64,000 bases of DNA. Source: Eutrigla gurnardus (lineage: Eukaryota; Chordata; Actinopteri; Perciformes; Triglidae). The stretch covers positions 30,738,290 through 30,802,289 of the forward strand of contig OY741265.1 in NCBI GenBank assembly GCA_963514095.1, given 5' to 3'. A model generated the notes under the pieces. The model worked only from the letters and a program-made list of their open reading frames with translations, was not told the origin of the DNA and did no database searches. Both the position numbers and the translations under genes were made by a program. Positions 11,940-24,800 of the stretch are shown here, in pieces. Each line of letters begins with the position of its first letter. Within the stretch, counting starts at the first letter, position 1.

Positions 11940-12971
11940 TTTTGGCATGTTTTGTTAAATGGGTTAACAATAACTAATGAGCTTGCTCCCATTCTCACCT
12001 ATATTTTCAACTGGTCTCGCAACACAGCAATTGTACCTGCATGTTTCAAATCAGCCATGATAATTCCAGTGCCCAAGAAAAGTAACATAACCTGTCTTAA
12101 TGATTACAGACCTTTTGCACTCACATCTGTTGTCATGAAAGTATTTGAACGCCTAGCCTGTAAGTACCTGTCACACATTATGCTAGACCCTCACCAATTT
12201 GCCTACAGGGCAAATAGGGGAGTGGATGATGTGGTTTCACTCTGCACACACGTCATTCTACAACATCTTGATATTAGGTCCACCTATGCCCGCATACTGT
12301 TCATTGATTTCAGCTCAGCTTTTAATACCATCATGCCTGTCAAACTGCACAATTCTCTCCTGGCCACAGGGGTTAATCCCTTACTCTGTCAGTGGATACT
12401 CAACTTCCTGTCTTGTAGAACACAGTGTGTTAAAATCCAGGATAATGTGTCATCCCTCAAGGTTCTTAATACTGGCGCCTCACGAGGGTGTGTCTTGTCA
12501 CCACTGTTATTTTTTCTCTACACCAACAATTGTACATCTAACTCTGCATCTGTCAAACTACTCAAGTTTGCTGATGACACCACTGTCATAGGCCTCATAC
12601 CCAATGGGGACGAATCGTCCTATCGGAGTGAGGTCAAACAGCTAGTACAGTGGTGTGAAGACAATTTAATCAACTTAATCCTTAATAACAAAACCAAAGA
12701 CATAGTTGACTATAGGAAAAAGCCAGGTCAGCACGTTCCCATCTCCATTAATGGCCAAGTAGTGGAGTGGGTCCCCTCCTTCCAGTTCCAGGCACCACCA
12801 TCCACCAGTCCCTTTCATGGAATATGAACACCAGTCTCATTATTTCCATCAGAGACTGCACTTCCTCCGTCAGCTGAGGAAATTTGGGGTCAGTCAAGCA
12901 GGCATGACTCACTTCTATCGTGCTACCATCAAAAGTGTACTCACCTTCTCCATCCTGGTCTGGTATGGTAG
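11940..12971 (+). mobile_element. Rex1/CR1-like LINE, reverse transcriptase part (5' truncated, left segment)
   Basis: The translation carries reverse transcriptase motifs in order: IIPVPKKSNITCLNDYRPFA, RILFIDFSSAFNTI, GASRGCVLSPLLF and LLKFADDTTV (the catalytic FADD), then LHFLRQLRKFGVSQAGMTHF and WYGSV. Endonuclease and 5' parts are missing, and the frame shifts near 12785-12820, so it is dead. A solo LTR interrupts it after 12971; the coding pattern resumes at 14849. Confidence 0.85.
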
Positions 12972-13178
12972 TGTTGGGACCTCACCATTAGGACTACACA
13001 ATGCGGCCTACAAAAGCCTTCACATGCGGTCAGGACAAAGGAACAAAGGAGATAAAAACTACAACTGCCATTTTGGTTTCGCCTCGCACCAAGGTGCGAA
13101 GTGCAACGTCACACAACTGGTGCCCTATTGGCTGACAACCACAGGTACCCCAGGGGGTCCCCGGGAGCAGCCGTGAGC

Positions 13179-13186
13179 TATATAAA
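13179..13186 (+). promoter_or_regulatory. TATA box of the solo LTR
   Basis: TATATAAA about 207 bp from the LTR start, followed by a GC-rich stretch, as expected at the U3/R junction. Activity is not known. Confidence 0.45.
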
Positions 13187-14286
13187 CCGGCGCCGCCTTA
13201 AGAGCTTCCTCTTCCATCGCAACACCACGTTGCAACAGGAGGTGGACTCGCCCACCGCAGCACACCGCTGCAACAGGAGACCAACTTATAACGTCTGCAG
13301 CGGTCCCTTTGTCTTAGGCCACAGTCTTTTCCCAAACTCGCTGGACGAGCGACAGACTGTTTCCCCCGTTTTCCGCGACTCGCCTTTTTCTTTTTTTATG
13401 ATTACGGATCCTGAGGAGATCGCCGCACGTGCGATCCTTTGTTTACCTGCAGAAGAGGAAACACAAACGGTTTCTTTATTTCAGCGACCAGCCGGAAGCC
13501 CCGCTCCTGTCTGAAGTCAGCTGACTAAATCGCCACACCGTGCGACTATATTGTTGCCCGCGGAAGGAAGAAACACAAACTGTTTTCTTTATTCGAGCTT
13601 GATCAACGAGAGGAACGCCTCGCTCTCGTCTGGACTCAGCCTACTCACGTCCCCCGCTGCCGCCAGGACTCACAAACTGCCGCCGCCGCCACGTTAAGGC
13701 ATCGCCGGGACGGACTCACAGCCTACGCAACGACACCAGTAAGAGGCTATCAGTCTGGGCAGAGACATACGTTTGATAGTGTAGGATATGCTTGTAATTC
13801 TTGTTAATGTGTTTTAAGATTTGATCACGGACCGCCGAGTCCGTTGTTTTATGTGTTGTTGTATTTGAATGCTGATTGTGCACCCGCGCCGCTGGGTTTC
13901 ATTTCGGTAAACAGTGCGTGTCCAACCTCGGACACATTCACGAGCTCAGTAAGTGATCTACCATCAGTTAAAGGACCGGGGTCCCGCCGAACGAACGCCA
14001 GTTCATTCATGGGCTCCCGTGTGATGGTAATAGCTTACTGATCCTTTGTATTACGCGCGCATTCTCTCTCTCTTTGTTCCGGCTAACACATGTGCACACA
14101 TATACACCGCCCCCACACGTATCCTACGCCAGCTGTTTCCGTCTCCGGACGCTAAGGACATAGCTCCATCTGGTGGCTGTACCCGGCCATCTCTCGCTCT
14201 CTCTCCCTCTCTCGCGATTCTATCCGACGTCAGTGGCTCCGCCCCTGAACGCTGTGGGGAATAGCTCCATCTGGTGGTCGCGCCCG

Positions 14287-14287
<1 letters not shown>

Positions 14288-14359
<72 letters not shown>

Positions 14360-14387
14360 GCACACACACACACACACACACACACTC
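14288..14387. repeat. (TC)n(CA)n compound microsatellite
   Basis: About 40 bp of TC repeats run directly into about 60 bp of CA repeats, inside the solo LTR. Confidence 0.95.
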
Positions 14388-14494
14388 AACGTGTGTCTCT
14401 TCCTTTGTTTAGCTTAGCTTTGTGTGTTAGGTAGTTAGATAGTAAGGCTTTGTTAATTGCAGTGTTATTGATTGTGATCATTATTACTGATTTT

Positions 14495-14500
14495 AATAAA
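14495..14500 (+). terminator. Poly(A) signal of the solo LTR
   Basis: AATAAA followed by an AT-rich stretch, about 345 bp before the LTR end, in the expected R/U5 position. Confidence 0.45.
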
Positions 14501-14848
14501 CCTTATTATATTATAACTAGCGGTCTCTTGTGCTTGTTGTGTATATGTCACTGGATAACAGCAGGTTGTGAAGGCTAGTGCTCGAATTTCACGCCTTTTT
14601 AATTGTTCGATTGTCTTTATACTTTTATGCCAATGATCACGATGATTGGCATGTGAGTAAAAGACCTTTATATTGAGACTGAATACAGCTTTTGGTTATC
14701 TTTTCCCTGATCCCAGGGTGGTGCCCCGTTTATTCATGATTATATCATAATAATATATTAAATATAATTATTAATATCGATAATCATATTGACATTAATA
14801 ATTAGCTGTTGATAACCAAATCTGCTCCTGCTACTACCCCAACAGTAG

Positions 14849-15377
14849 TGTTACCAGCCAGGACAAACAACAGCTGGAGAGGGTAGTACGCAGGGCCTCT
14901 AGAATCATTGGCTGTAGTTTATCTTCCATAGCCTCACACTATAACACCAGGCTTTCCAGGAATGCTCGTAACATCATCTGTGACCCCTCACTCCAGCACT
15001 CTATTCTCCCTCTTACTATCAGGGAAGAGGTACAGAAGCATCACATGTAAAACATCACGCTTCAGGGCTAGTACCTACCCACAAGCTATTTGTCACCTGA
15101 ATATGCACTAAGCACTTTATGGTCTACCTCCAACATGATCTACCTCTCTTGCACTTTTGCACCACTGAACCCTACTGCTGCTGTTCCATAACAATGCACT
15201 TTTCTATGTATTTAGTGTTGTACTCCCTGTTATTTATGTGCCTTTTGGCCTTCTGTCTTGTGTATGTTGTGATGTTATTGTAATGTGATTCATGTGAGCA
15301 TACCAAAGCACATTCCTATCAACTGTATTCTACTATATTGTTGAAATGGCTATCATAAACTTGAACTTGAACTTGAA
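14849..15377 (+). mobile_element. Rex1/CR1-like LINE, 3' segment
   Basis: Continues the LINE after the LTR: SQDKQQLERVVRRASRIIG, then SLQHSILPLTIREEVQKH, followed by a 3' UTR ending in iterated CTTGAA units near 15357-15377, typical of Rex1-like tails. Confidence 0.8.
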
Positions 15378-15770
15378 TATGACGGGGGGATGGGAACTAA
15401 AAGGGTTAAAAAGACATTTTTAATTTCAGTTTAAATTTAAAATCTTCACAGACAACATATTGACCTTGTATTGACAATTTTGACAATGCACCTCCAAAAT
15501 GCCACACCAAATCCAAATGTATGTTCAAAACCAAGCAGGTAGTTCAATTCTGTTGTTATAACTTGGAGGGTGATATGGAGCACTCAAGAACACACAAGAT
15601 AGTTTGTCAGCAGGTTAAACTTAAAAACATGAGCATTGCTATTTCAAACGTAATGTGTCACATGATAAAGCCAGTGGAGGACATCTAGAGCCATCCCAGT
15701 GAGGGAAGCATGCACAGGGTCAAAACGGGGCAGGACATGGTGTGGTGGACGGTGACTCACCTGGTACAAC

Positions 15771-15868
15771 TCACACCTTCATGATGTGGACAGAGTTGGG
15801 GAAGTCAGCAGAGGAAATGGGAGGGGCCACTCTGGTCGGGGAGGTGGGGGGGCTGGGAACACACTGGG
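15771..15868 (-). CDS. plekha6: plekha6 terminal coding exon
   Basis: 98 bp with stop TGA at 15771-15773. After the acceptor tctcattccag it completes an Ala codon and reads QCVPSPPTSPTRVAPPISSA, then DFPNSVHIMKV, corresponding to the VQCATPSPPTSPAS...TMRV tail of PLEKHA6. The terminal hydrophobic residue could serve as a PDZ ligand (inference). The Rex1-like LINE tail lies about 390 bp downstream. Confidence 0.93.
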
Positions 15869-18800
15869 CTGGAATGAGATGGAGGGAGGTGGAGGAGTGA
15901 ACACAGGGAAAAACAAAAACAAGGAGTGAAGCATCACAGGGAAAAGTATTGTGAGGGAAGGAGATGCAGACTATGGGCCCTAGTTTCGTGGCGCAGCGCA
16001 GGGCGGCGCAGGTTGGCGGAGCCGGCGTAATGCAAGTTTCGACCCGCGCAGCCTTGCGCACGGATGTGTTTGGCAGTTTGGTGGATCGCCTGCGCCAAGA
16101 TGGGTGTGGCGGCGCAGCAGGGGGAGGCGTCACAGATTCAGCTTGGCGTAGCGGAAGTTTCGTGGCAAAAAGCCTCGCCGAGACTGCGCTGAAAGCCCGC
16201 CAGCTCCAACCTAGTCTACCCTTGGCGTTAGGCGCAAGGCGCAAATAAAGTCCATTCATTCAAGGCGAATTACAGCTGGCGGAGTGGAAGTTTGGCTGAC
16301 CGTTGCGCAGTGCGCACATGTCACCGAGACCTCACAGGCAGGTTTCCACAGTTCCAGGCACATTTAAATAAATAATCACAACAGTATTTAATGCAACTAA
16401 TTGAATAAACACGTGCATTTATATCTATATAGATTGTCCCGTCACATCTGACGTCAGATCAAAGGCAGATGGCACGCGTAATGGAAACTCAGCCTCTCGG
16501 ACCAAAACATCTCCCTCTCACTCTCCTGTTTTTATAATATCGGCATTGTTATCATTATGATACGCATGCACAGCGCGTGATGCGCGTGGTGGGAGCGGCG
16601 GCGCTGCTTCTGTCATCGGTCTGTCAAGTGACGGAACTTGCACTGAACCTCCCCTAAGGCATTAAAGGTGGGGCGAGGAGCTCATTTGATTGGTGAAGAT
16701 CTGAATCGGCTGTTTTAATCCCAGTCCACGCCTCGTCTCCCACTCACGCCTTCTTCTCCTCCCTCTTTCCCACTTGCGCGGGTGGGCGAGTCGGGAGGAG
16801 TGCCTGCGCTAGCCTGCGCGGTGCACGAAACTTGCAAAGTCCAGGCGGACACACCCCGTTGGCGTGGCACACGTGCGCTGCTCGCTGACTACGCCTAGTC
16901 TACGAAACTAGGGCCCAAGGACATTCACAGTGACGTCTCTGAAAACTGGGCATATGTGATCACTGAATTGTGAGATGACCGTATACACTGTAAGTCAAGG
17001 AAGTAAAAACAGGATGAGAAGCACAAATCTGCTTGAACCTGCTGAGTGTCATAAAAGAGGATTATGGGTATTGGATTTGAAATGAAGTTGTGAAACAAAG
17101 ACACATTGATGCACCATGTATCAATTATATCATATTTTGGTCCTAAAATAATTGTATAAATGAACAGTACTACAAGTCTATGGCTCATGAGCCAAATGCT
17201 ACAATCAGCGAGCTAATATGCTCCCAATGAGGATGTTTACCAACTCAGTTCACTGTAACAGAATACAACATCCACCAATAAGCAAGGCACTCTAAAATGA
17301 TGAATACGTTTGTCCTAAGGCAACATATTAGTGTCCTGAGATAACTTTTGTTGTGATATGACACTATAGATACAATTGATCTTACTATACTGATCTTACA
17401 ACTCTGAATATGGACTCTTGCATTAAGATGATGTCTGATGCTTATCATCATAAAATTGTGTTAAAATGTTAAATTACATCACGTTGTGTGCTCCAGTGTC
17501 CAAATATTATTTTCTTTTTATTTTGACAGTTTTGACCATCATTCCTAAAGGCTATAATAACATCTTAGCAACCTTATTGCTGACATGGACAATTCTGTCT
17601 ACAACAAATGAGTTGGCATTCTGAGTTATGTATCCAGGAAAAGGTATTTTTCCTGACAAAAAAATCACAATTTTATATATAAACATGTGGTTAACAAACT
17701 AAACAAGACACGGCACAACACTCAATAGTTAGGTTTTTATCCAACAAAACGACTGGATTCTAACAGGACACTAACATCAGTCTTCTCCCTTTGACTTGTC
17801 TTCCACGAACTTGTTTGAAACAAATTTCTCATATGTCAAGAGCAAACATAATCCATGACAAAATACGTTTCCTTCAAAACATAATTCGCCATGCAGTTTT
17901 GATGCGTGGGAACATACTTTTTTGGGATACCAGGCTGTCTAGAAACTGGTCGAACTGAAAATGAGTGCACCAGAATCCAGTGAGGAGGCATTATGTTGCT
18001 TGTGTTATTGTCTGCCGAGACTGACTTGTTTGGATGGTATACAATGCGTGACGATCAGCATTAGTTTTCAGATGTGATGTGAGGTCAGTGACGTGGCTGT
18101 GTGGACAGTGTCCTCACCAGAGAGAAGGCGGCTGCGGCGAGACGCCTCAGCAGCCAGAGCACACGAGATCTCAATACGCTTCTCCTGCTCCTGCAGCTGC
18201 TGCTGGGAGCTGGCTGGAGCTCCACCCTCTACCGGGCCATCCAGCAGAGGAACCATGTTCTGCAAACTAACAGTGTGATAGAAGTTGGTGGTTATTTCGT
18301 TCAAACTTATATCTGATCTTATTTTTTAAATTTTTTTTAAATAAGCACGGAAAGAGTGGACAAGCCTTCTTGGTCCCACTGCAATATAAAAGACATACAT
18401 ACATCATCTGAATCCATTTGCACAATACAGGTCCTGCTTTATTATTTAAACATTGTTCGAAATGAAAAAGCAAATGATTAATTTTCTGAATTAATTGGAA
18501 CAAAGAGCCACATCATTCCTTCATTACCACTGACTCAGGAAGAACGAGCAACGAGGTGTGCTTTATAATGGTTTTATAATGTCTGAAAACATACATGAGT
18601 AACCAATCATTCTATGCGTGACTCAAAACCCACTTTGATTTGGCAATGAGGGTCTTGATTCGCTCCAGTTTCTTCTGCTTCTCCTTCTGCTCCTCGGGGC
18701 TCAGAGGAGCGTTATCCTCCACATCTAGGTAGCGCTCCGGGATCAGAACCTTGTCAGGAGTCACCAGCTAGAAGAAATGCACCTCAATGGATATGGGCCC

Positions 18801-21800
18801 ACACACATGTAGCATGGACACAAATAAAGGGATGCAATAATATTTCATTAACTTCAAAGAAGGAATTTTTTTAATCAGGATATTTGCCTTTTTTTTTATT
18901 CAAGGGAACGTTTCTTGAACAACTTGCACTATTAAGAAAAAAGTTTAGGTGTAGTAAAATGTAAACACTGTGACCAAGAAGTATGCAGGCCAAATTACTG
19001 AAGTAAAGTCAATTTCATTTCAATTTATTTATAGTGTCATTTCACAACAAAAGGACATCTTTATTCATAAAGCAGGACTAGAACACGCTCATGGTTTTCG
19101 GAATCCATGAATTTCAGAGTCCCACCATCACCCAGGATGTACTTAGTAGTTCCATGAATTTAACAATAATAGAAGTTAAATGAAGTTGAATTAATTTAAA
19201 ATTAAATATTAAGGCATGGAGTTAAGGGTGGCCACAGCTGGTCTCCAACTCTACGTAAATACTTAATTTAGTTATCAGCTCTCTTTTTTGAAAATAAGTA
19301 ATCAACTAATATTTATCATGAGCACCAGAGGCAGCTGTATGCCACGAACACAAGTAACCCATGTGTCTCAGAGAAACCCTGATTACTGCTCATTGCCACC
19401 TCCAACATTGTTGCCAACCCCAGCCTGCCACTGTGCCTTTGACTTTCCTGCTCTATTTGTTGCCTGCTTAACGTACTGATTTTACAACAATCTACATTTA
19501 CAATCTTGAATTTTTAGTGAGCTGACACTTGCATGATAAACACATCGCGGAGGTCTACACTATTTTATTGATGCTTTTATCACAAAACCCGTCTGTATGA
19601 GATGACGGAGGAGATTGTGGTGGATATTGTATTTAGGGATTTTTTTTTGTTAGTTAAAAGAGAGCATCAGTTGAAAATTGTACTTTCAATATGTAACTAT
19701 TTTTATTGGTTCAGTATGTTCAATAAAAGAATGCCGAAAATAATTTCCTTTCTTTTATCAGATTCAAGCAATGTGTTTTATTTCAGCACACGTAAAATTC
19801 AATATCTGTTTATTCATTGCAAGTAATTTCATGATAATTAAGAACATCGTTGCATATTGCATAGTTTCGTACAGCCCTAGTGCATAATGTGAGAAGAACA
19901 AAATGAGAAAAATAGTAATTAATGGAGCAACGGATCAGTTGACTGATCTTACCTCTTTGCTGATGTCCAGGTGGTCGGTTCCTGGCTCAACCTTTAACCG
20001 CCTCAGGCGAGCGATTTCTTCCCGAGGTGACTCCTGGCCCTGGCCTCGAACGGCTGCCTCCAAGTCTTTAATGTCAATCTCATGAGCTGTCAGCCGCCTA
20101 CGAATCTGTACACACACACACACACACACAAAATACAGATACAACCATCTATCATAAAACCTTTGCCAAGTTAAGGATTGTGTCTCGATGAAAACCCACA
20201 ATTTGCTAAAACGTGCAAAAACTCCTATCAACAATCAATCTTTCCTAACCTTTACTGTTTGAGGTTATTGCTTCAAACAATTGACATCACCACTGACAAC
20301 TACATTTCCCACTTTGTACTAGTTAGGATTTACTCTACTGGCAGTCCATGTTTTAATGTTTGACAAGGATCATCACATAGTTGACCGTACCACTCTGTAG
20401 TTGGCTGGAGACTGGCCACCTGAGAGGTTTAGACTCCGCCTCTTTTCTCTTACAGAGCTGCTCTGGTTGCGTCGGATTCGCGCATTCTGCTCCTCCACAC
20501 TCATCTTGGACTTAAGCTCTGCAGGAAACACAGCGCTCTTTGGCCGCTCCTGTGAAAAAAATGTGGCATAGGAACACACAACAGTCAATTCAACATTTCA
20601 TTTTAAGGTAAGGAGCTATATACATTGCAACTCTGCATCCAATCAAACCAACATGATGTGTTGAGTTCCACAAGGTTCAATCCTTGGGCCTCTATGCTTC
20701 TACTTATAAGAAATTATAAAACATATCACACTTATGCACATTATTATACTTTCTATATATTTTTGATTTATCATCTGTGTATTAATGTTTAAATTGCATG
20801 TATTGCTTGCAATGCATTGCGTAGAGCACATTGGATAACCATTGTGTATAAGATGTTAAACAACCTGTTGTAATCCTGTATAGTTCGTATATCACGTGAA
20901 AATTCTGTCGTAGTAGCTGAGCTCAAGCAATCAAGAATTATTGTACTGGCACACCATGTAAGGCAATAGGATCCAGTGCATGCCAGTTACAACCTCTCTC
21001 TCTCTCTCTCTCTCTCACATACACAACTTGATATTGGACGATATCAACATAGTTGTTTACATTTATTTATAGTTTTAATATATTATATAGAATAAGCATA
21101 TAATTATGTTATCACTGTTACTCACAGGGGCTGTTGTTTGCCCAACATGTTATTGGAGGTCCTGGTCTCTGGGATCAAGTGAAATCACACTGTCTATATG
21201 TATGCCCCTGTATTGAAAATGACATCCGAATAGTAACACAAGGAGGCACTTATGTAAGTTCTCAGACCATAACTGTGGGTATCGGAACTGAGCCATAGTC
21301 CTCGGCAGGGTTGGAATTTCGTCATTTTAGGGGCAAGGCCATTTGGCCTTCACTTTCATTTTTTTAGGGGCAACAAGGCCAAATGACAGGGCACAAAGGC
21401 CATTGAGTAAAATGAGATGGGTTTACCTTTCAGATTAATACCAACCATAACATCTGAATTCATAAACAAATATGAATGTATTAAAATATTTTTAATACCT
21501 ATATCAAGTTATTGATACATTGGATTTTTTTTATATAACATCTTACAAAGGAATTACTACTTGAAAGCAATAAAACATTCCGTATGAAATCAATATAAAA
21601 GATGCACGCGCACATACACGGGTAGGCAATGTGGACATGACGTAGACTTTAATTGATAGGCAGTCCCTCATTATCACTCAGCGGGATCTCCCAGCGCTAT
21701 CGAGCTGTTTTATGACTGAAAATACCGTTGATGACTGTGTAGGACACAGCGGGATTCTGGGTCAGGCTTGGGCTTCAGACGCGTGGTGTGAGCGGGACCG

Positions 21801-24800
21801 TAGCGGAACCAGACCGGTATTTTTATAATAAAAATGCCGCTCTCTGCAAAATTCGCTGCCCGCTCGTGGCCACTTGCTTGCTCAGCTCCGCTCGTGTTGA
21901 CTAGAAATATGTGCCGGCGCCGGAGCGGAACCAGACGGGAACCGAACCGCTACTTTTATAATAAAAATGCCACTGTGTGCTTTCACTGCCCGCTCGCTCA
22001 GCTCCACTTAGATGGCTGTAATTAAGCCCACTACGCTGCACAGGCGCTTTTTACATGGAACTTGGACAGGGCCAGGGGCACAAAGGCCACCTTGGGCATA
22101 AATTGAAAATTTTTTCACAGGGCATCAAGGTCAAAGTTCGAGGCAACAACGGCCGTGGCCATCGTGGCCGTCGTGAAATTCCCACCCTGGTCCTCGGTCT
22201 GTCCCAGGGTTTTTATGGAAACCGGTTTGATTTCTCACACTGTTTTGTTTGAGCACTTGTTAAGGTTAAGGTTGACATACCCTCAATATTCCATTAGGTA
22301 CTCTGCCATTATAGCGGGATACTCCAGCAGAGCTGCTGTGGGATTCCTCGGTGGGGGACTTCGTTCTAGGAGGGACAATGCCAACTGGCAAGGGAACAAC
22401 AGATAAGTTGAAATGCATGGGAAAACAGAGCAAGCAGAATCCTCAAAGCTAACACAATAAGACATTGTTTGCATATCCTTTCAGTCTCACTTGATTTAAT
22501 GATACAATGCACCTCAAAATTCTGTATTGTTTCATCTGTCAGTAGAAGTCATCAGTGTAATTCAATGCTCAATGGGGTTGTGTGTACCAGTTAATAGCTA
22601 GATTATGATCAGTGGCTGGCAGCTTACGATCAGTAGCATTATTACATAAAAAAAAATGGTTGTACCTTTATTCAAGGTGGATTGTCTGTCCTGGATCTGG
22701 TCCTGTGCATCACTCATATTGGTCTGCCCTGTAAACTTGGGCTGCAAGGCAGACAACTGATATTATTAATCATATTGCAACATTAAATCTGAGGGTAGTG
22801 AAAACGAATGCATTACTGTTCATAGTGATGAGGGCATAATGTTAGAATGCGTGTTACAACTGTCATTATTGTAGACACAACAATGACCTGATCACACCAG
22901 TATCACTAACAGTGAAAGCTCAAACCAAAGTAATTGCTGACCAGTGGCAAAGTGTCTCGACAGTGCTCACCTTACTTCTCCTGGAGTATAAACTGCTTCA
23001 CTTACCACCCTGACTTCTACAAAATGATGTCCCCAATCAACTAAACTACACTCTCAATTAGGTTTACGGAGAAACATATTTTTCCCTCGCCAAATGGTTG
23101 CAGCTTGAAACAGTTTAACGAACAAATAAAAAACACACAACACTGGACTGACATGATTTCTTACTGTTTGATAACTGGAAAATATCAAGGATAGACTGAT
23201 GGGCAAAACATATTTGACAAATGGAAACGCTTTATAACATATTTCAATGTCTTAGTGCCTGACTGAACATCTATCTTTCTATCGTTCCTTTTTATTATTT
23301 AATTTGTATACAGCTCTGGAAAAACATAAGACGTAATTACATATATGGTAGATATTAAACTCCAGTGTCGGTTGAATTCCAATACAGGCACACCTCATGG
23401 ATGGTCATAAGCCATCAAATAAAGCCAGGCTGATATAATGCATCACCCAGGAGCAATGTGAGAGACTGGTGGAGAGATGCCAAGATGCATCAAAACTGGG
23501 ATTAAAAATCAGGGGTATTCCACAAAATATATAACATATCTTAGTATTGTGTTGTTTAAACTAATTATGAATTTCTTTGCATTATTCAAGGTCTGAAAAC
23601 AGAGCTCCATGGTGGTCAAGGTGAACCATGCCTTTCGCCCTGCCTGTCAGCTGGGATGTGGCCCAAGTGACCACAGTGTGACACATTCGTTCACACATGT
23701 TTGTAGAAACAGTCTGCATGCCTAGGTGCTGCTTTTATACAACTGTGCCCATGGAAGTGATTGGAACACCTGATTTCAATTATGTGGATGGGTGAGTGAA
23801 TACTTTTGGCAATATAGTGTGTATATATATAAAATTACTACATCATCACAGGTACTACACAATAGGCACATTGACATTTTGATAGGGAGCTCCACACCTG
23901 GATTCATACCAAGTGCTAATTGCGGTTCATCTTTGGCAAGAGCGGGTAACCTTTCCAAAGCTTTGAACTGAAATGTAAGGTGTTCACACAAAAAAAGTAC
24001 ATTTCCTGTTACAACATGTAGCTGACATGGTTTTAGTGACAAAGCATTAAAACAAGCAAAGGGAGAACAACTACTTATGGAGCAAGTGCTTTAGGCAGTG
24101 AAATGCTGGCTGATATGGAGAGACAGAGGGACATTCAGAGGCCACGAGTGGAGTGCAAACCGGGGGAGATGATACTGGACAACAGTTAGGACTAGGTGAA
24201 GCATGGGCAGGGGAGGGCCAGAAACACCCAAATACCTTTCTGATGTGACCATCTTCACCATCAAGGTAACCATCATCGATGCCCAAACTGTGGAGCCAGA
24301 CGGTGCTGTCAAAGGGCAGGGGAGGAATGGAGGGAGGAAAGGATGAGGAGGGCTCCAAAGGGTAATAGGACTTGGGGAGGGGGGGCCTCGGGGGGACAGT
24401 CTCCTAAGGGCAGGAGGGAGGGAGGAAGGAAGGACAGAAAGGACAGGTGGAAGAAAGAGTGCTGCATATCAGGAGGAGGGATAATAAGCCAGTGCAGAGC
24501 TGAAAGGACTCATGGGAATGATTCTGTGGAATTTGGTATTTTTAGGAGTTAGATGTGAGAAGTGGCTAATGAAATACTTGACAGTTGATGTGAATTCATA
24601 TAGGCCCTTTGACATGTGAAATGTCACTCTGTTTGTATTAAGAAAGAGATCCATCTCTGGAATTGAAAGGGTAAAGCTTGTCAATGCTGTTCAAGAAAGA
24701 CCAACATGTAACAATTCAGCTTTCATCATGCTCAAGTACCTCCTTAAGTCAAATAACTAATTGGAATGTCAACTGATATACTGTATAGGAAACTGGATGC

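Larger units (their letters stand above)
12972..14844 (+). mobile_element. Solo LTR (1,873 bp) inserted in the LINE
   Basis: The insertion starts TGTTGGG and ends CCCCAACA, the TG...CA inverted ends of LTRs, and is flanked by GTAG at 12968-12971 and 14845-14848. Removing it restores the LINE codon order. Inside are a TATATAAA box at 13179-13186 and a poly(A) signal AATAAA at 14495-14500, consistent with U3-R-U5, plus a TC/CA microsatellite. There is no second LTR, gag or pol. Family (gypsy, BEL or ERV) unresolved. Confidence 0.75.

Noticed and set aside
15771..16259. A 162-residue uninterrupted protein on the minus strand including the plekha6 tail
   Set aside because: Only the last 98 bp are plekha6 coding sequence; the rest is intron and the GC-rich inverted-repeat element.
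22281..22365. Apparent one-base frame conflict (frameshift) in plekha6
   Set aside because: It came from using the acceptor cctag at 22366. The acceptor cccttgccag further upstream restores the frame and gives the conserved VGIVPPRTKSPT.
23905..23956. Candidate plekha6 exon FKALERLPALAKDEPQLALG
   Set aside because: It starts in phase 0 but every nearby donor leaves one extra base, which puts the next exon (22666-22741) out of frame; the flanking exons join in phase directly.
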